Source: CAWULT01 sp963923455 (GTDB lineage Bacteria > Acidobacteriota > Vicinamibacteria > Vicinamibacterales > UBA2999). Taken from it: a stretch of 33,722 nucleotides of DNA. Position numbers and translations under genes: made by a program. Shown here in pieces: positions 15,579 to 22,930 of the stretch. The notes under the pieces were generated by a model. The model saw only the letters and a program-made list of their open reading frames with translations, had not been told where the DNA came from and did not search any database. How positions within the stretch are numbered: position 1 is the stretch's first letter; each line of letters begins with the position of its first letter. The stretch covers positions 1 to 33,722 of the forward strand of contig CAWULT010000042.1 of assembly GCA_963923455.1 (NCBI GenBank). Reading direction: 5' to 3'.

Positions 15579-17681
15579 ATGAAGGTCTACGACGCCGCCG
15601 GTCTCCGTAATGTGGCCATCGTCGGGCACGGAGGCTGCGGCAAGACACAGCTGGTGTCCGCCCTCCTCGCCGCCTCGGGCGCGGTCAGCCGCCTGGGGAA
15701 GGTCGACGAGGGCACCACCGTCACCGACTTCGACGACGACGCGATCGCCCGGCGCCACTCGCTCTCCGCCAGCCTCGCCTGGGCCGAGTGGCAGAAGACC
15801 AAGATCAACCTCATCGACACCCCCGGGTTCGCGAACTTCCTGAGCGACGCACGGTCCGCCCTGCGCGTGGCCGAGGCCGCGGTCGTCGTCGTGGACGGCA
15901 TCCACGGCGTCGAGGTCCAGACCGAGAAGCTCTGGGCCGACGCCGCGGCCGCGGGCCTGCCCCGCCTGGTGGTCCTGGGGCGCATGGACCGCGAGCGCGC
16001 CAGCCTCGAGCGGGCGCTCGAGAGCCTCCATGCGCGCTGCGCGCGGGAGATCGTGCCGGTCCAGATCCCGATCGGAGAGGAGAAGCAGTTCTCGGGCGTC
16101 GTCGACCTGGTGCGAATGACGGCGCTGACCTTCGGTCCCGGCGACAACGGCACGGTCACCGAGGGCGAGATTCCGCCGGCACTGGCCGCCGCGGCGGCCC
16201 ATGCCCGCACGCGGCTCGTGGAAATGGTGGCAGAGGCGGACGAGGCGCTGATGGACCAGTTCTTCGCCGAGGGCACGCTGCCACAGGCGCAACTGGTGGC
16301 GGGCCTGCGCTCGGCGGTCGCCGGTGGACGGATCTTCCCCCTGTTCTGTACGTCGGGCCTGCAACTGATCGGCGCCCAGCCGCTGCTCGACGCCATCGTC
16401 GAGTACGTGCCGTCTCCGGCCGCGCGGCCCTTCGCGGTCCGCGGCGCCGATGGCAGCGCCACGACGGTGACGCCGGATCCCGCGGCCCCGTACGCAGCGT
16501 TCGTCTGGAAGACGCTGGCCGACCCGTTCGCCGGACGGCTGACGATGCTGCGCGTCGTGACCGGAACGCTGCACGCCGACTCGACGGTCGAGAACCACGG
16601 CCGGGAGCACCCCGAGCGCCTCGGGCACCTCCTCGTGCTGCAGGGCAAGACGCAGACCCACGTGCCCGAACTCCGCGCGGGTGACATCGGCGCCGTCGCC
16701 AAGCTGAAGGACACCCACACCAGCGATCTGCTCGCCGCGCCGGGCACGTCGTTCGGCGTCACCCCGCTCGCCTTCCCGGAGCCGGTCCTCGCCTACGCGA
16801 TCGAGCCGAAGAGCCGCGGCGACGAGGACAAGATCAGCACGGCCATGCACCGGCTGCAGGAGGAGGACCCGAGCATCGCCTACTCGCGGGATCCCCAGAC
16901 GCACGAACTGCTGCTGGCGGGCCAGGGCCAGCTCCACATCGAGGTCACCGTCGCCCGGCTGAAGAGGCGCTTCGGCGTCGAGGTGCTGCTGAAGCCGCCG
17001 CGCATCCCGTACCGGGAGACGATCACCGTCGCCACAGAGGCGCATGGCCGCCACAAGAAGCAGACGGGCGGCCACGGCCAGTTCGGCGACTGCCGGATCC
17101 GCGTCGAGCCGCTGCCCCGGGGCAGCGACTTCCAGTTCGACGACGAGATCTTCGGCGGCGCCATCCCGCGGCAGTTCGTCCCGGCCGTCGAGAAGGGCAT
17201 CCAGGAGGCCCGAAGGCGCGGCTGCCTGGCGGGCTATCCGATGGTGGACTTCAGGGCCATCGTCTTCGACGGCTCATACCACGCCGTCGACTCGAACGAG
17301 CTGGCCTTCAAGATGGCCGGCGCCCTTGCCTTCAAGGACGCAATGACCCGCGCAAGGCCCACGCTGCTCGAGCCAGTGATGCGGGTGGAAGTCCACGCCC
17401 CGAGCGACTTCGCGGGCGACCTGATGGGGGACCTGAACGGCCGCCGCGGCCGGATCGCAGGAATGGACACGCGCGGCACCACCACCGTGATCCGGGCGCA
17501 GGTGCCAATGGCCGAGATGCTGACCTACGAGCAGCACCTGACGTCGGCCACGGGCGGACGCGGCGCCTATCACATGGAGTATTCCCACTACGAGGAGGTC
17601 CCCCACGCGATTCAGGCCAAGGTGATCGCCGCCGCGAAGGCCACGCGCGGGTCGAACGACGCGCTCGAGGAGGCGAGCTGA
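15579..17681 (+). CDS. Elongation factor G-like GTPase (FusA2-type paralogue)
   Basis: Encodes 700 aa with the five-domain plan of EF-G. The P-loop is GHGGCGKT (16-23). The G3 motif is DTPGF (80-84), where canonical EF-G has DTPGH, so the catalytic His is replaced by Phe. The G4 motif is GRMD (134-137) in place of NKMD. The switch I RGITI is replaced by RRHSLS near 58-63. G5 TSG lies at about 258-260, before the conserved AQPLLDAIVEYVPSP. Domain IV starts with IPYRETI and has HKKQTGGHGQFGDC. It is therefore a divergent EF-G paralogue, not the main translocase, which is probably encoded beyond tuf outside the window. AGGAGG lies about 9 nt before the ATG. It is divergent from amtB and convergent with rplQ. 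A role in ribosome rescue or in regulation is possible but not shown. Confidence 0.88.
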   Translation: MKVYDAAGLRNVAIVGHGGCGKTQLVSALLAASGAVSRLGKVDEGTTVTDFDDDAIARRHSLSASLAWAEWQKTKINLIDTPGFANFLSDARSALRVAEAAVVVVDGIHGVEVQTEKLWADAAAAGLPRLVVLGRMDRERASLERALESLHARCAREIVPVQIPIGEEKQFSGVVDLVRMTALTFGPGDNGTVTEGEIPPALAAAAAHARTRLVEMVAEADEALMDQFFAEGTLPQAQLVAGLRSAVAGGRIFPLFCTSGLQLIGAQPLLDAIVEYVPSPAARPFAVRGADGSATTVTPDPAAPYAAFVWKTLADPFAGRLTMLRVVTGTLHADSTVENHGREHPERLGHLLVLQGKTQTHVPELRAGDIGAVAKLKDTHTSDLLAAPGTSFGVTPLAFPEPVLAYAIEPKSRGDEDKISTAMHRLQEEDPSIAYSRDPQTHELLLAGQGQLHIEVTVARLKRRFGVEVLLKPPRIPYRETITVATEAHGRHKKQTGGHGQFGDCRIRVEPLPRGSDFQFDDEIFGGAIPRQFVPAVEKGIQEARRRGCLAGYPMVDFRAIVFDGSYHAVDSNELAFKMAGALAFKDAMTRARPTLLEPVMRVEVHAPSDFAGDLMGDLNGRRGRIAGMDTRGTTTVIRAQVPMAEMLTYEQHLTSATGGRGAYHMEYSHYEEVPHAIQAKVIAAAKATRGSNDALEEAS

Positions 17682-17695
17682 TCCCGGCGTACACG

Positions 17696-17725
17696 ACGAA
17701 GGGCCGGCGCGAGCCGGCCCTTCGT
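17696..17725. terminator. Bidirectional hairpin between the EF-G-like gene and rplQ
   Basis: A perfect 13-bp stem (ACGAAGGGCCGGC and its complement) closes on the stable GNRA tetraloop GCGA. It lies 14 nt after the EF-G-like stop and 74 nt past the rplQ stop, so it could end both transcripts, including the whole ribosomal superoperon. No long T run follows on either strand. Confidence 0.75.
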
Positions 17726-17799
17726 GGGTGAGGACGCTGGTGGACCGGCTGCCCCGCGCGGGCTGACCTGACCGGCCCCTGACCGACGCGGCTGGCGAC

Positions 17800-18375
17800 C
17801 TACGAGCCGCCGGCCTTGCGCGGGGTCGTCGTCTTGCGGCCGCCCTGCGCCTGGCTGCGGGTCTGGGCCTTCTTCTCCTGTCCGCCTCCGCGTATCCGGC
17901 TCGCGGCCTGGCGGATCCGCTCGCCAACGCTCTTCGTCTTCTTGGGCGCCTCTTCCCCGCCCTCGGCCGGCTCGGGCGCGGACGGGACGTATTCGCTGCC
18001 GACCAGCTCCACGAGCGCCGTCTCGGCACCGTCGCCGCGGCGGAAGCCCACCTTCAGAATCCGCGTGTAGCCGCCGGGGCGATCGACGAACCGCGGCGCG
18101 AGCGTCGCGAACAGCTTGCCGACGATCTCCTTGTCGGGCAGTTCTGCCAGCACGAGGCGGCGGGCCGTCAGGGCCGCCGTGTTCGTCTCGCCCGCCTTCA
18201 CGCTGCGCTTCGCAATCGTGATCAGGCGCTCGACGAAGGGCCGCAGCTCCTTGGCCTTTGGCAGGGTCGTCTCGATGCGCTCGTGGCGCAGCAGCGAGAT
18301 GGCCTGGTTCCGGAGCATGGCGATCCGATGCTCCGTGACCCGGCCGAGCTTTCGATGTGCAACGTTGTGTCTCAT
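17800..18375 (-). CDS. rplQ: 50S ribosomal protein L17 with C-terminal extension
   Basis: Encodes 191 aa, against about 120-127 in many bacteria. The first 125 or so residues are ordinary L17 (MRHNVAHRKLGRVTEHRIAM, then GGYTRILKVGFRRGDGAETALVEL). The remaining 65 form a charged, low-complexity tail rich in Lys, Arg, Gly and Thr, probably disordered and perhaps RNA-binding. It is the last gene of the alpha operon, 27 nt after rpoA. Confidence 0.95.
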   Translation of the reverse strand: MRHNVAHRKLGRVTEHRIAMLRNQAISLLRHERIETTLPKAKELRPFVERLITIAKRSVKAGETNTAALTARRLVLAELPDKEIVGKLFATLAPRFVDRPGGYTRILKVGFRRGDGAETALVELVGSEYVPSAPEPAEGGEEAPKKTKSVGERIRQAASRIRGGGQEKKAQTRSQAQGGRKTTTPRKAGGS

Positions 18376-18402
18376 GACTCTCTCACCGGCGTCGAAACCG
18401 GC

Positions 18403-19383
18403 CTACTCCTGCTGTCCCGCCTGCTCCAGCCGCATGCCGAGGCTGAGGCCCATGGTCTGCAGGATCTCCTTGATCTCGTTCAGCGACTTCCGGCCGAAGT
18501 TCTTGGTCTTCAGCATGTCGGCCTCGGTCTTCTGGACCAGCTCGCGGATCGTCCGGATGTTCGCGTTCTTCAGGCAGTTGTACGACCGGACCGACAGCTC
18601 CAGCTCCTCGACGCTCTTGTCGAGGTTCTCGTTCAGCGCTCCGGCCCGCGGCTGATCCGCCTGCGCCTCGGACGACGCGTCGCCGGCGTCCTCGAGGTTG
18701 ATGAAGATGTTCAGGTGGTCTCGAATCAGCTTGGCGGCCAGCGACACGGCGTCGCGCGCGGTCACCGAGCCGTTCGTCCAGACGTCCACCGTCAGCTTGT
18801 CGTAGTCGGTCGTCTGTCCGAGACGCGCGGCCTCGACCAGGTAGTTGACCTTCTTCACCGGCGAGTGGACCGAGTCGACGGGAATCCAGCCGATGCCCAG
18901 GTCCTCGTCGAAGTTCTTGTCCGCCGACACGTACCCGCGACCGCGCTTCATCCGCAGCTCCATGTGGAGCTTGCCGCCGGCCGACACCGTGGCGATGTGC
19001 GCCTCCGGTTCGAGGATCTCGACGCTCTGATCGACCTCGATGTCCTTCGCCCGCACGACGCCGGGCTTGTTGACCCGCAGCGTCAGCGTCTTGGGCTGGT
19101 CGGAGTGCAGCTTCAGCGGAATCTGCTTCAGGTTCAGGATGATGTCGGTCGCGTCCTCGACGACGCCCGGAATCGGCGAGAACTCGTGCAGCACGCCGTC
19201 GATCTTGACGGCGGTGATCGCCGCGCCCTCGATCGACGACAACAGCACGCGCCGCAGCGCGTTACCGATCGTCGTCCCGAAGCCCCGCTCGAACGGCTGG
19301 GCGTAGAAGCGACCGAACCGGTCCGTGAGGGTGTCGCGCTCGAATTCGAGCCGCTTCGGTCGCTGAAATCCTTTCCAGAGCAT
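18403..19383 (-). CDS. rpoA: RNA polymerase alpha subunit
   Basis: Encodes 326 aa, a normal length. The N-terminal assembly domain (1-235) includes FERGFGTTIGNALRRVLLSS and the GVVEDATDI loop. A linker rich in Ala, Gln and Asp covers about 235-252, and the C-terminal DNA-binding domain (252-318) has SVRSYNCLKNANI, where R266 corresponds to E. coli R265 that contacts UP elements. The gene is separated from rpsD by 150 nt, by far the largest gap in the superoperon, and that gap has strong secondary structure. Confidence 0.97.
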   Translation of the reverse strand: MLWKGFQRPKRLEFERDTLTDRFGRFYAQPFERGFGTTIGNALRRVLLSSIEGAAITAVKIDGVLHEFSPIPGVVEDATDIILNLKQIPLKLHSDQPKTLTLRVNKPGVVRAKDIEVDQSVEILEPEAHIATVSAGGKLHMELRMKRGRGYVSADKNFDEDLGIGWIPVDSVHSPVKKVNYLVEAARLGQTTDYDKLTVDVWTNGSVTARDAVSLAAKLIRDHLNIFINLEDAGDASSEAQADQPRAGALNENLDKSVEELELSVRSYNCLKNANIRTIRELVQKTEADMLKTKNFGRKSLNEIKEILQTMGLSLGMRLEQAGQQE

Positions 19384-19405
19384 TCCTGTCCGTCCTTTCG
19401 CAACG

Positions 19406-19525
19406 GGCCGGCAGTCCCGGCCTCCAGACCTGCATGTGTTGTCCGCCGGCCTCCCACCGCAGGTCTGAAAGGCTGCGGGCCGACGGATGCGATCTCGCCG
19501 ACGCCCGAAGGGTATCCTCCGGGCG
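19406..19525 (-). promoter_or_regulatory. Structured spacer between rpsD and rpoA
   Basis: Four inverted repeats are packed here. They are: CGCCCG-A-AGG with CCT-C-CGGGCG (19502-19525); CCGCAG/CTGCGG (19457-19462 with 19473-19478); CAGACCTGC/GCAGGTCTG (19425-19433 with 19459-19467, 25-nt loop); and GGCCGG/CCGGCC (19406-19411 with 19417-19422). The second and third share bases 19459-19462, so they exclude each other. This may be an attenuator, processing site or internal regulatory leader for rpoA-rplQ. Confidence 0.45.
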
Positions 19526-19533
19526 AAGGCGGA

Positions 19534-20163
19534 CTACTTCGAGTAGAGCTCGACGATGAGCTGTTCCTGCACGGGCAGGTTGATCTGCGCGCGGGTCGGC
19601 ACCGAGGCCACCTTCGCCGCCATCGCCGACGAGTCGAACGACAGCCACTCCGGTACTCCGCGGCCCTTCACCTCTTCGAGCGCGTGCACGACCGCAGCGT
19701 TCTTCCAGCTGCTCTCGCGCAGCGCCACGACGTCTCCCGCCTTGACCGAGAACGACGGGATGTCGACCTTGCGGCCGTTGACCGTCAGGTGGCCGTGCCG
19801 CACCAGCTGCCGGGCCGCCGGACGCGAGGTCGCGAACCCGAGGCGGTACGCCACGTTGTCGAGGCGGCGTTCGAGCAGCGACAGCAGCGTCTCGCCCGTG
19901 ATGCCACGGGTGCGCTCAGCCTGCTCGAAGTACCGGCGGAACTGATCCTCGAGCACACCGTAGGTGCGCTTGACCTTCTGCTTCTCGCGCAGCTGAACGC
20001 CGTAGCCCACCATCTTCGACTTGCGGGCCTTCCCGTGCTGCCCGGGGACGAAGTTGCGCTTCTCGATGGCGCACCTCTCCGTGTAGCACCGCTCCCCCTT
20101 CAGGAAGAGCTTGACGCCCTCGCGGCGGCAGAGACGGCAGACGGGACCGATGTAACGAGCCAT
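19534..20163 (-). CDS. rpsD: 30S ribosomal protein S4
   Basis: Encodes 209 aa. S4 binds 16S rRNA early in 30S assembly and in many bacteria represses the alpha operon. Four cysteines, C9, C12, C26 and C31 in CRLC and CYTERC, mark the zinc-binding (C+) form. The S4 RNA-binding domain covers about 98-160 (RRLDNVAYRLGFATSRPAAR, then HGHLTVNGRKVDIPS). The protein ends in the family motif IVELYSK. It starts 46 nt after rpsK and is followed by the structured spacer before rpoA. Confidence 0.97.
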   Translation of the reverse strand: MARYIGPVCRLCRREGVKLFLKGERCYTERCAIEKRNFVPGQHGKARKSKMVGYGVQLREKQKVKRTYGVLEDQFRRYFEQAERTRGITGETLLSLLERRLDNVAYRLGFATSRPAARQLVRHGHLTVNGRKVDIPSFSVKAGDVVALRESSWKNAAVVHALEEVKGRGVPEWLSFDSSAMAAKVASVPTRAQINLPVQEQLIVELYSK

Positions 20164-20209
20164 TCAGTAATCCTTCTTCAGTCGTTGAGTGCTGATGCGT
20201 GGAGCCCGT

Positions 20210-20650
20210 TCAGACGCGCCGGCGCTTCGTCGGCCGGCAGCCGTTGTGCGGGATCGGCGTGACGTCGCGGATCGACTTGACGTCGATGCCGACCGTCTGG
20301 AGCGCGCGGATCGCCGACTCGCGCCCGGAGCCAGGGCCCTTGACACGCACGTCGACCGACCGCAGACCGTAGGTCTTCGCGGCGTTGCCGGCGCTCAGGG
20401 CGGCCTGGGTCGCCGCGAACGGCGTGCCCTTGCGCGAGCCCTTGAAGCCGATGCCACCGGCGCTCGACCACGCGATCACGTTCCCCTCCGTGTCGGTGAT
20501 CGTGATGTGCGTGTTGTTGAAAGAGGCGTGGATGTGCACCAGCCCGTGGTGCACCACGCGCTTCTCGCCCCGCTTCTTGAAGGTCTTCCGTGCGGCCTTC
20601 TTGCCGCCTTCGCCCTTCTTCTCCGTTCCCGCCGCTTCGCTCTTGGCCAT
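20210..20650 (-). CDS. rpsK: 30S ribosomal protein S11
   Basis: Encodes 146 aa, slightly longer than usual because of a Lys/Gly-rich N-terminal tail of about 30 residues. The core shows HIHASFNNTHITITD, GNVIAWSSAGG and KGPGSGRESAIRAL, and the end RDVTPIPHNGCRPTKRRRV is diagnostic. It lies on the 30S platform. The spacing to rpsM is 15 nt. Confidence 0.97.
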   Translation of the reverse strand: MAKSEAAGTEKKGEGGKKAARKTFKKRGEKRVVHHGLVHIHASFNNTHITITDTEGNVIAWSSAGGIGFKGSRKGTPFAATQAALSAGNAAKTYGLRSVDVRVKGPGSGRESAIRALQTVGIDVKSIRDVTPIPHNGCRPTKRRRV

Positions 20651-20665
20651 GTCTGATTCCTACAC

Positions 20666-21040
20666 CTACACCGTCTTCTTCTTGGCGACGGCGCCCTTGC
20701 GCGGACCCTTCCGGGTACGGGCGTTGGTCCGGGTGCGCTGGCCGCGCGCCGGCAGGTTGCGCCGGTGCCGCAGGCCGCGGTAGCACCCGATCTCCATCAG
20801 CCGCTTGATGTTCATCGAGATCTCCTTGCGGAGATCGCCCTCCACGCCGCCTACTTCCTCGAGCACCCGGGTGATCTTCCGGACGTCGTCCTCCGACAGG
20901 TCCTTGACGCGGATGTCGGGGCTCACGCCCGCCGCGGTCAGGATGTCGTTCGACCGCTTGCGGCCGATGCCGTAGATGTAGGTGAGTCCGATCTCGACGC
21001 GCTTGGTGCGCGGCAGATCGACGCCTGCGATACGTGCCAT
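20666..21040 (-). CDS. rpsM: 30S ribosomal protein S13
   Basis: Encodes 124 aa. The start MARIAGVDLPRTKRVEIGLT and the motif YRGLRHRRNLPARGQRTRTN, followed by a basic tail, identify S13, a 30S head protein that touches the P-site tRNA and 50S bridges. It is the first gene of the alpha operon, 45 nt after rpmJ. Confidence 0.97.
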   Translation of the reverse strand: MARIAGVDLPRTKRVEIGLTYIYGIGRKRSNDILTAAGVSPDIRVKDLSEDDVRKITRVLEEVGGVEGDLRKEISMNIKRLMEIGCYRGLRHRRNLPARGQRTRTNARTRKGPRKGAVAKKKTV

Positions 21041-21085
21041 GTGTCGGTTCCTCGTGCCTCGTCCGTGTTCCCGGTGCGCTAGGCG

Positions 21086-21199
21086 TCAGCCCTGGCGCTG
21101 CTTGTGCTTCGCATTGGCGCAGATCACACGGACCACGCCACGGCGCCGCACGACCTTGCACTTGTCACAGATCTTCTTGACTGACGCTCTGACCTTCAT
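21086..21199 (-). CDS. rpmJ: 50S ribosomal protein L36
   Basis: A very short gene of 37 aa, MKVRASVKKICDKCKVVRRR and onwards. The zinc ligands are C11, C14, C27 and H32, so this is the C+ form. Its ATG overlaps the infA stop by four bases (ATGA at 21199-21196). Its place between infA and rpsM is the standard one. Confidence 0.96.
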   Translation of the reverse strand: MKVRASVKKICDKCKVVRRRGVVRVICANAKHKQRQG

Positions 21200-21408
21200 G
21201 TCGTTCCCCTGACTACCTTCACGATCCGGCCGCGCGTCCGATCGCGCGGTGTGAGCTCCATGACGACCCGATCCCCGACGAGCAGACGGACGAAGTTGCG
21301 ATCCCTCCCGCTGCCCGCGTGCGCCGTGATCCGGTGCGTCCCCTCGACCTCGACTTCGTACAGGCCGCTCGGCAGTTGCGCCCGCACGATGCCCTCGACC
21401 GTGGACAT
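21196..21408 (-). CDS. infA: Translation initiation factor IF-1
   Basis: Encodes 70 aa, a single S1-like OB fold. The motifs VEGIVRAQLPSGLYEVEVE, ITAHAGSGRDRNFVRLLVGD and ELTPRDRTRGRIV line up with IF-1; the usual MAKED start is shortened here. IF-1 binds the 30S A site during initiation. It sits between map and rpmJ and overlaps rpmJ by four bases. Confidence 0.95.
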   Translation of the reverse strand: MSTVEGIVRAQLPSGLYEVEVEGTHRITAHAGSGRDRNFVRLLVGDRVVMELTPRDRTRGRIVKVVRGTT

Positions 21409-21427
21409 CCCGTCCAGCCGGCGCGTC

Positions 21428-22225
21428 CTAACGCCGGACCGCTGCCCCGAGCAGTTCGCGGGCCCGCCCCGCGTCCCGCTCCATCAGCGTCAGAATCTCG
21501 CAGCCGTCACCCGTGACGACCACCGTGTGCTCGAAATGCGCGGAGAGCTGGCCATCCTTGGTGACCGCCGTCCACCCGTCCTTCAGCACCTTCACTTCCG
21601 GCCGGCCGAGGTTCACCATCGGCTCGATCGCCAGGACCATGCCCTCCGCGAGCCGTGGCCCGCGCCCCGCGGGGCCGTAGTTCGGTATCTGCGGCTCCTC
21701 GTGCAGGGCCGTGCCGATGCCATGCCCCACGAACTCCCGCACCACGGACATGCCCGCGGCCTCGACGTGCTGCTGTACGGCCGCGCCGATGTCCGATACC
21801 CGCGCGCCCGGCCGCACCGCCTCGATCCCCCGGAACAGCGACTCCTCGGTCACGCGGAGCAGCCGCTCGGCCTCGGGTGCCACCCGCCCGACCGCCACCG
21901 TCACCGCCGAGTCCCCGAAGAACCCGTCGAGCCGCGCCCCCATGTCAATCGACACGATGTCGCCCTCGACGAGCGGCTTCCGGGACGGAATCCCGTGCAC
22001 CACCTGCTCGTTCACCGACGCGCAGAGGGTCGCCGGGTATCCGTGGTACCCCTTGAAGGCCGGCTCCGCGCCCGCCTCCCTGACCCGCCGCTCTGCCAGG
22101 GCGTCGAGGTCGTGGGTGCTCACCCCCACCACGACCGCCGCCCGCAGCTCGGCCAGCACCTGTCCGACGAGCTGGTTGACCCGCCGCAGCTTCGCGATCT
22201 CGGCCTGTGAGCGGCACACAATCAC
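21428..22225 (-). CDS. map: Methionine aminopeptidase, type I
   Basis: Encodes 265 aa. It removes the initiator Met from new proteins. The five metal ligands are visible as D94 (VSIDMG), D105 (GFFGDSA), H168 (GHGIGTALHEEP), E201 (AIEPM) and E232 (FEHTVVV), and the substrate-binding H78 is present in VVHGIP. There is no N-terminal zinc-finger extension. It lies between adk and infA, an arrangement common in many phyla. Confidence 0.97.
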   Translation of the reverse strand: MIVCRSQAEIAKLRRVNQLVGQVLAELRAAVVVGVSTHDLDALAERRVREAGAEPAFKGYHGYPATLCASVNEQVVHGIPSRKPLVEGDIVSIDMGARLDGFFGDSAVTVAVGRVAPEAERLLRVTEESLFRGIEAVRPGARVSDIGAAVQQHVEAAGMSVVREFVGHGIGTALHEEPQIPNYGPAGRGPRLAEGMVLAIEPMVNLGRPEVKVLKDGWTAVTKDGQLSAHFEHTVVVTGDGCEILTLMERDAGRARELLGAAVRR

Positions 22226-22253
22226 GGTCTCGTCTCGCTCCCCCGAACCGGCC

Positions 22254-22922
22254 TCAGCGGTTCACGGCCACACCGGCCGTCACGGCGTCGTCGACCATCG
22301 TGTTCAGGTCGTGCGCCACCCGTTCCGGGTCCTGCGCCCCGTTCACCACGCGGAACGTGGGCCGCTCCCGATAGTACTCGAGCACCGGCCGCGTCGCCTG
22401 GACGTAGACCTTCAGCCGCTCCAGCACCACCTGCGCGTCGTCGTCGGCCCGCTGCACGAGCCGCCCCCCGCACTTGTGGCATGCCGTCCCCGCACCGACG
22501 GGGTCGGCGTTCGCACCGCAGTCCCCGCAGACCCGACGGCTGCCGAGCCGCCGGATGATCTCCGACTCCGGCACCGCGACGTCGACGACGATCAGCGGGC
22601 CGTTGTCACGCTCGTCCATCAACGCGTCGAGCGCCTGCGCCTGCCCCACCGTCCGGGGAAAGCCGTCCAGCACGAACCCGACGCGCGCGTCGGGCCGCCA
22701 GAGACGGTCGCGCACGATCCCGACCATCGTCTCGTCATCGACCAGTCCGCCGCCCTCGATCCGCGCCTTCACTTCCGGCGCAATCGCCCCCGGGGTCCGG
22801 ATCGCCTCCCGGAGGATGTCGCCCGTGGAGATCTTCGGCACGCCGCGCTCCCGCGCGAACCGCGCCGCCTGGGTTCCCTTGCCCGCCCCAGGCGCCCCCA
22901 TCATGATGACGTTCAGGCCCAT
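22254..22922 (-). CDS. adk: Adenylate kinase with zinc-type LID
   Basis: Encodes 222 aa. It catalyses AMP + ATP = 2 ADP. The P-loop is GAPGAGKG (9-16), the AMP-binding region has ISTGDILREA (31-40), and GFVLDGFPR lies at about 82-90. The LID domain is the long form with C132, C135, C148 and C151, which bind zinc in related enzymes. The start MGLNVIMMGAPG was chosen because the open frame further upstream overlaps secY and lacks family similarity. It starts 8 nt after secY. Confidence 0.97.
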   Translation of the reverse strand: MGLNVIMMGAPGAGKGTQAARFARERGVPKISTGDILREAIRTPGAIAPEVKARIEGGGLVDDETMVGIVRDRLWRPDARVGFVLDGFPRTVGQAQALDALMDERDNGPLIVVDVAVPESEIIRRLGSRRVCGDCGANADPVGAGTACHKCGGRLVQRADDDAQVVLERLKVYVQATRPVLEYYRERPTFRVVNGAQDPERVAHDLNTMVDDAVTAGVAVNR

Positions 22923-22930
22923 CGCAGCGC

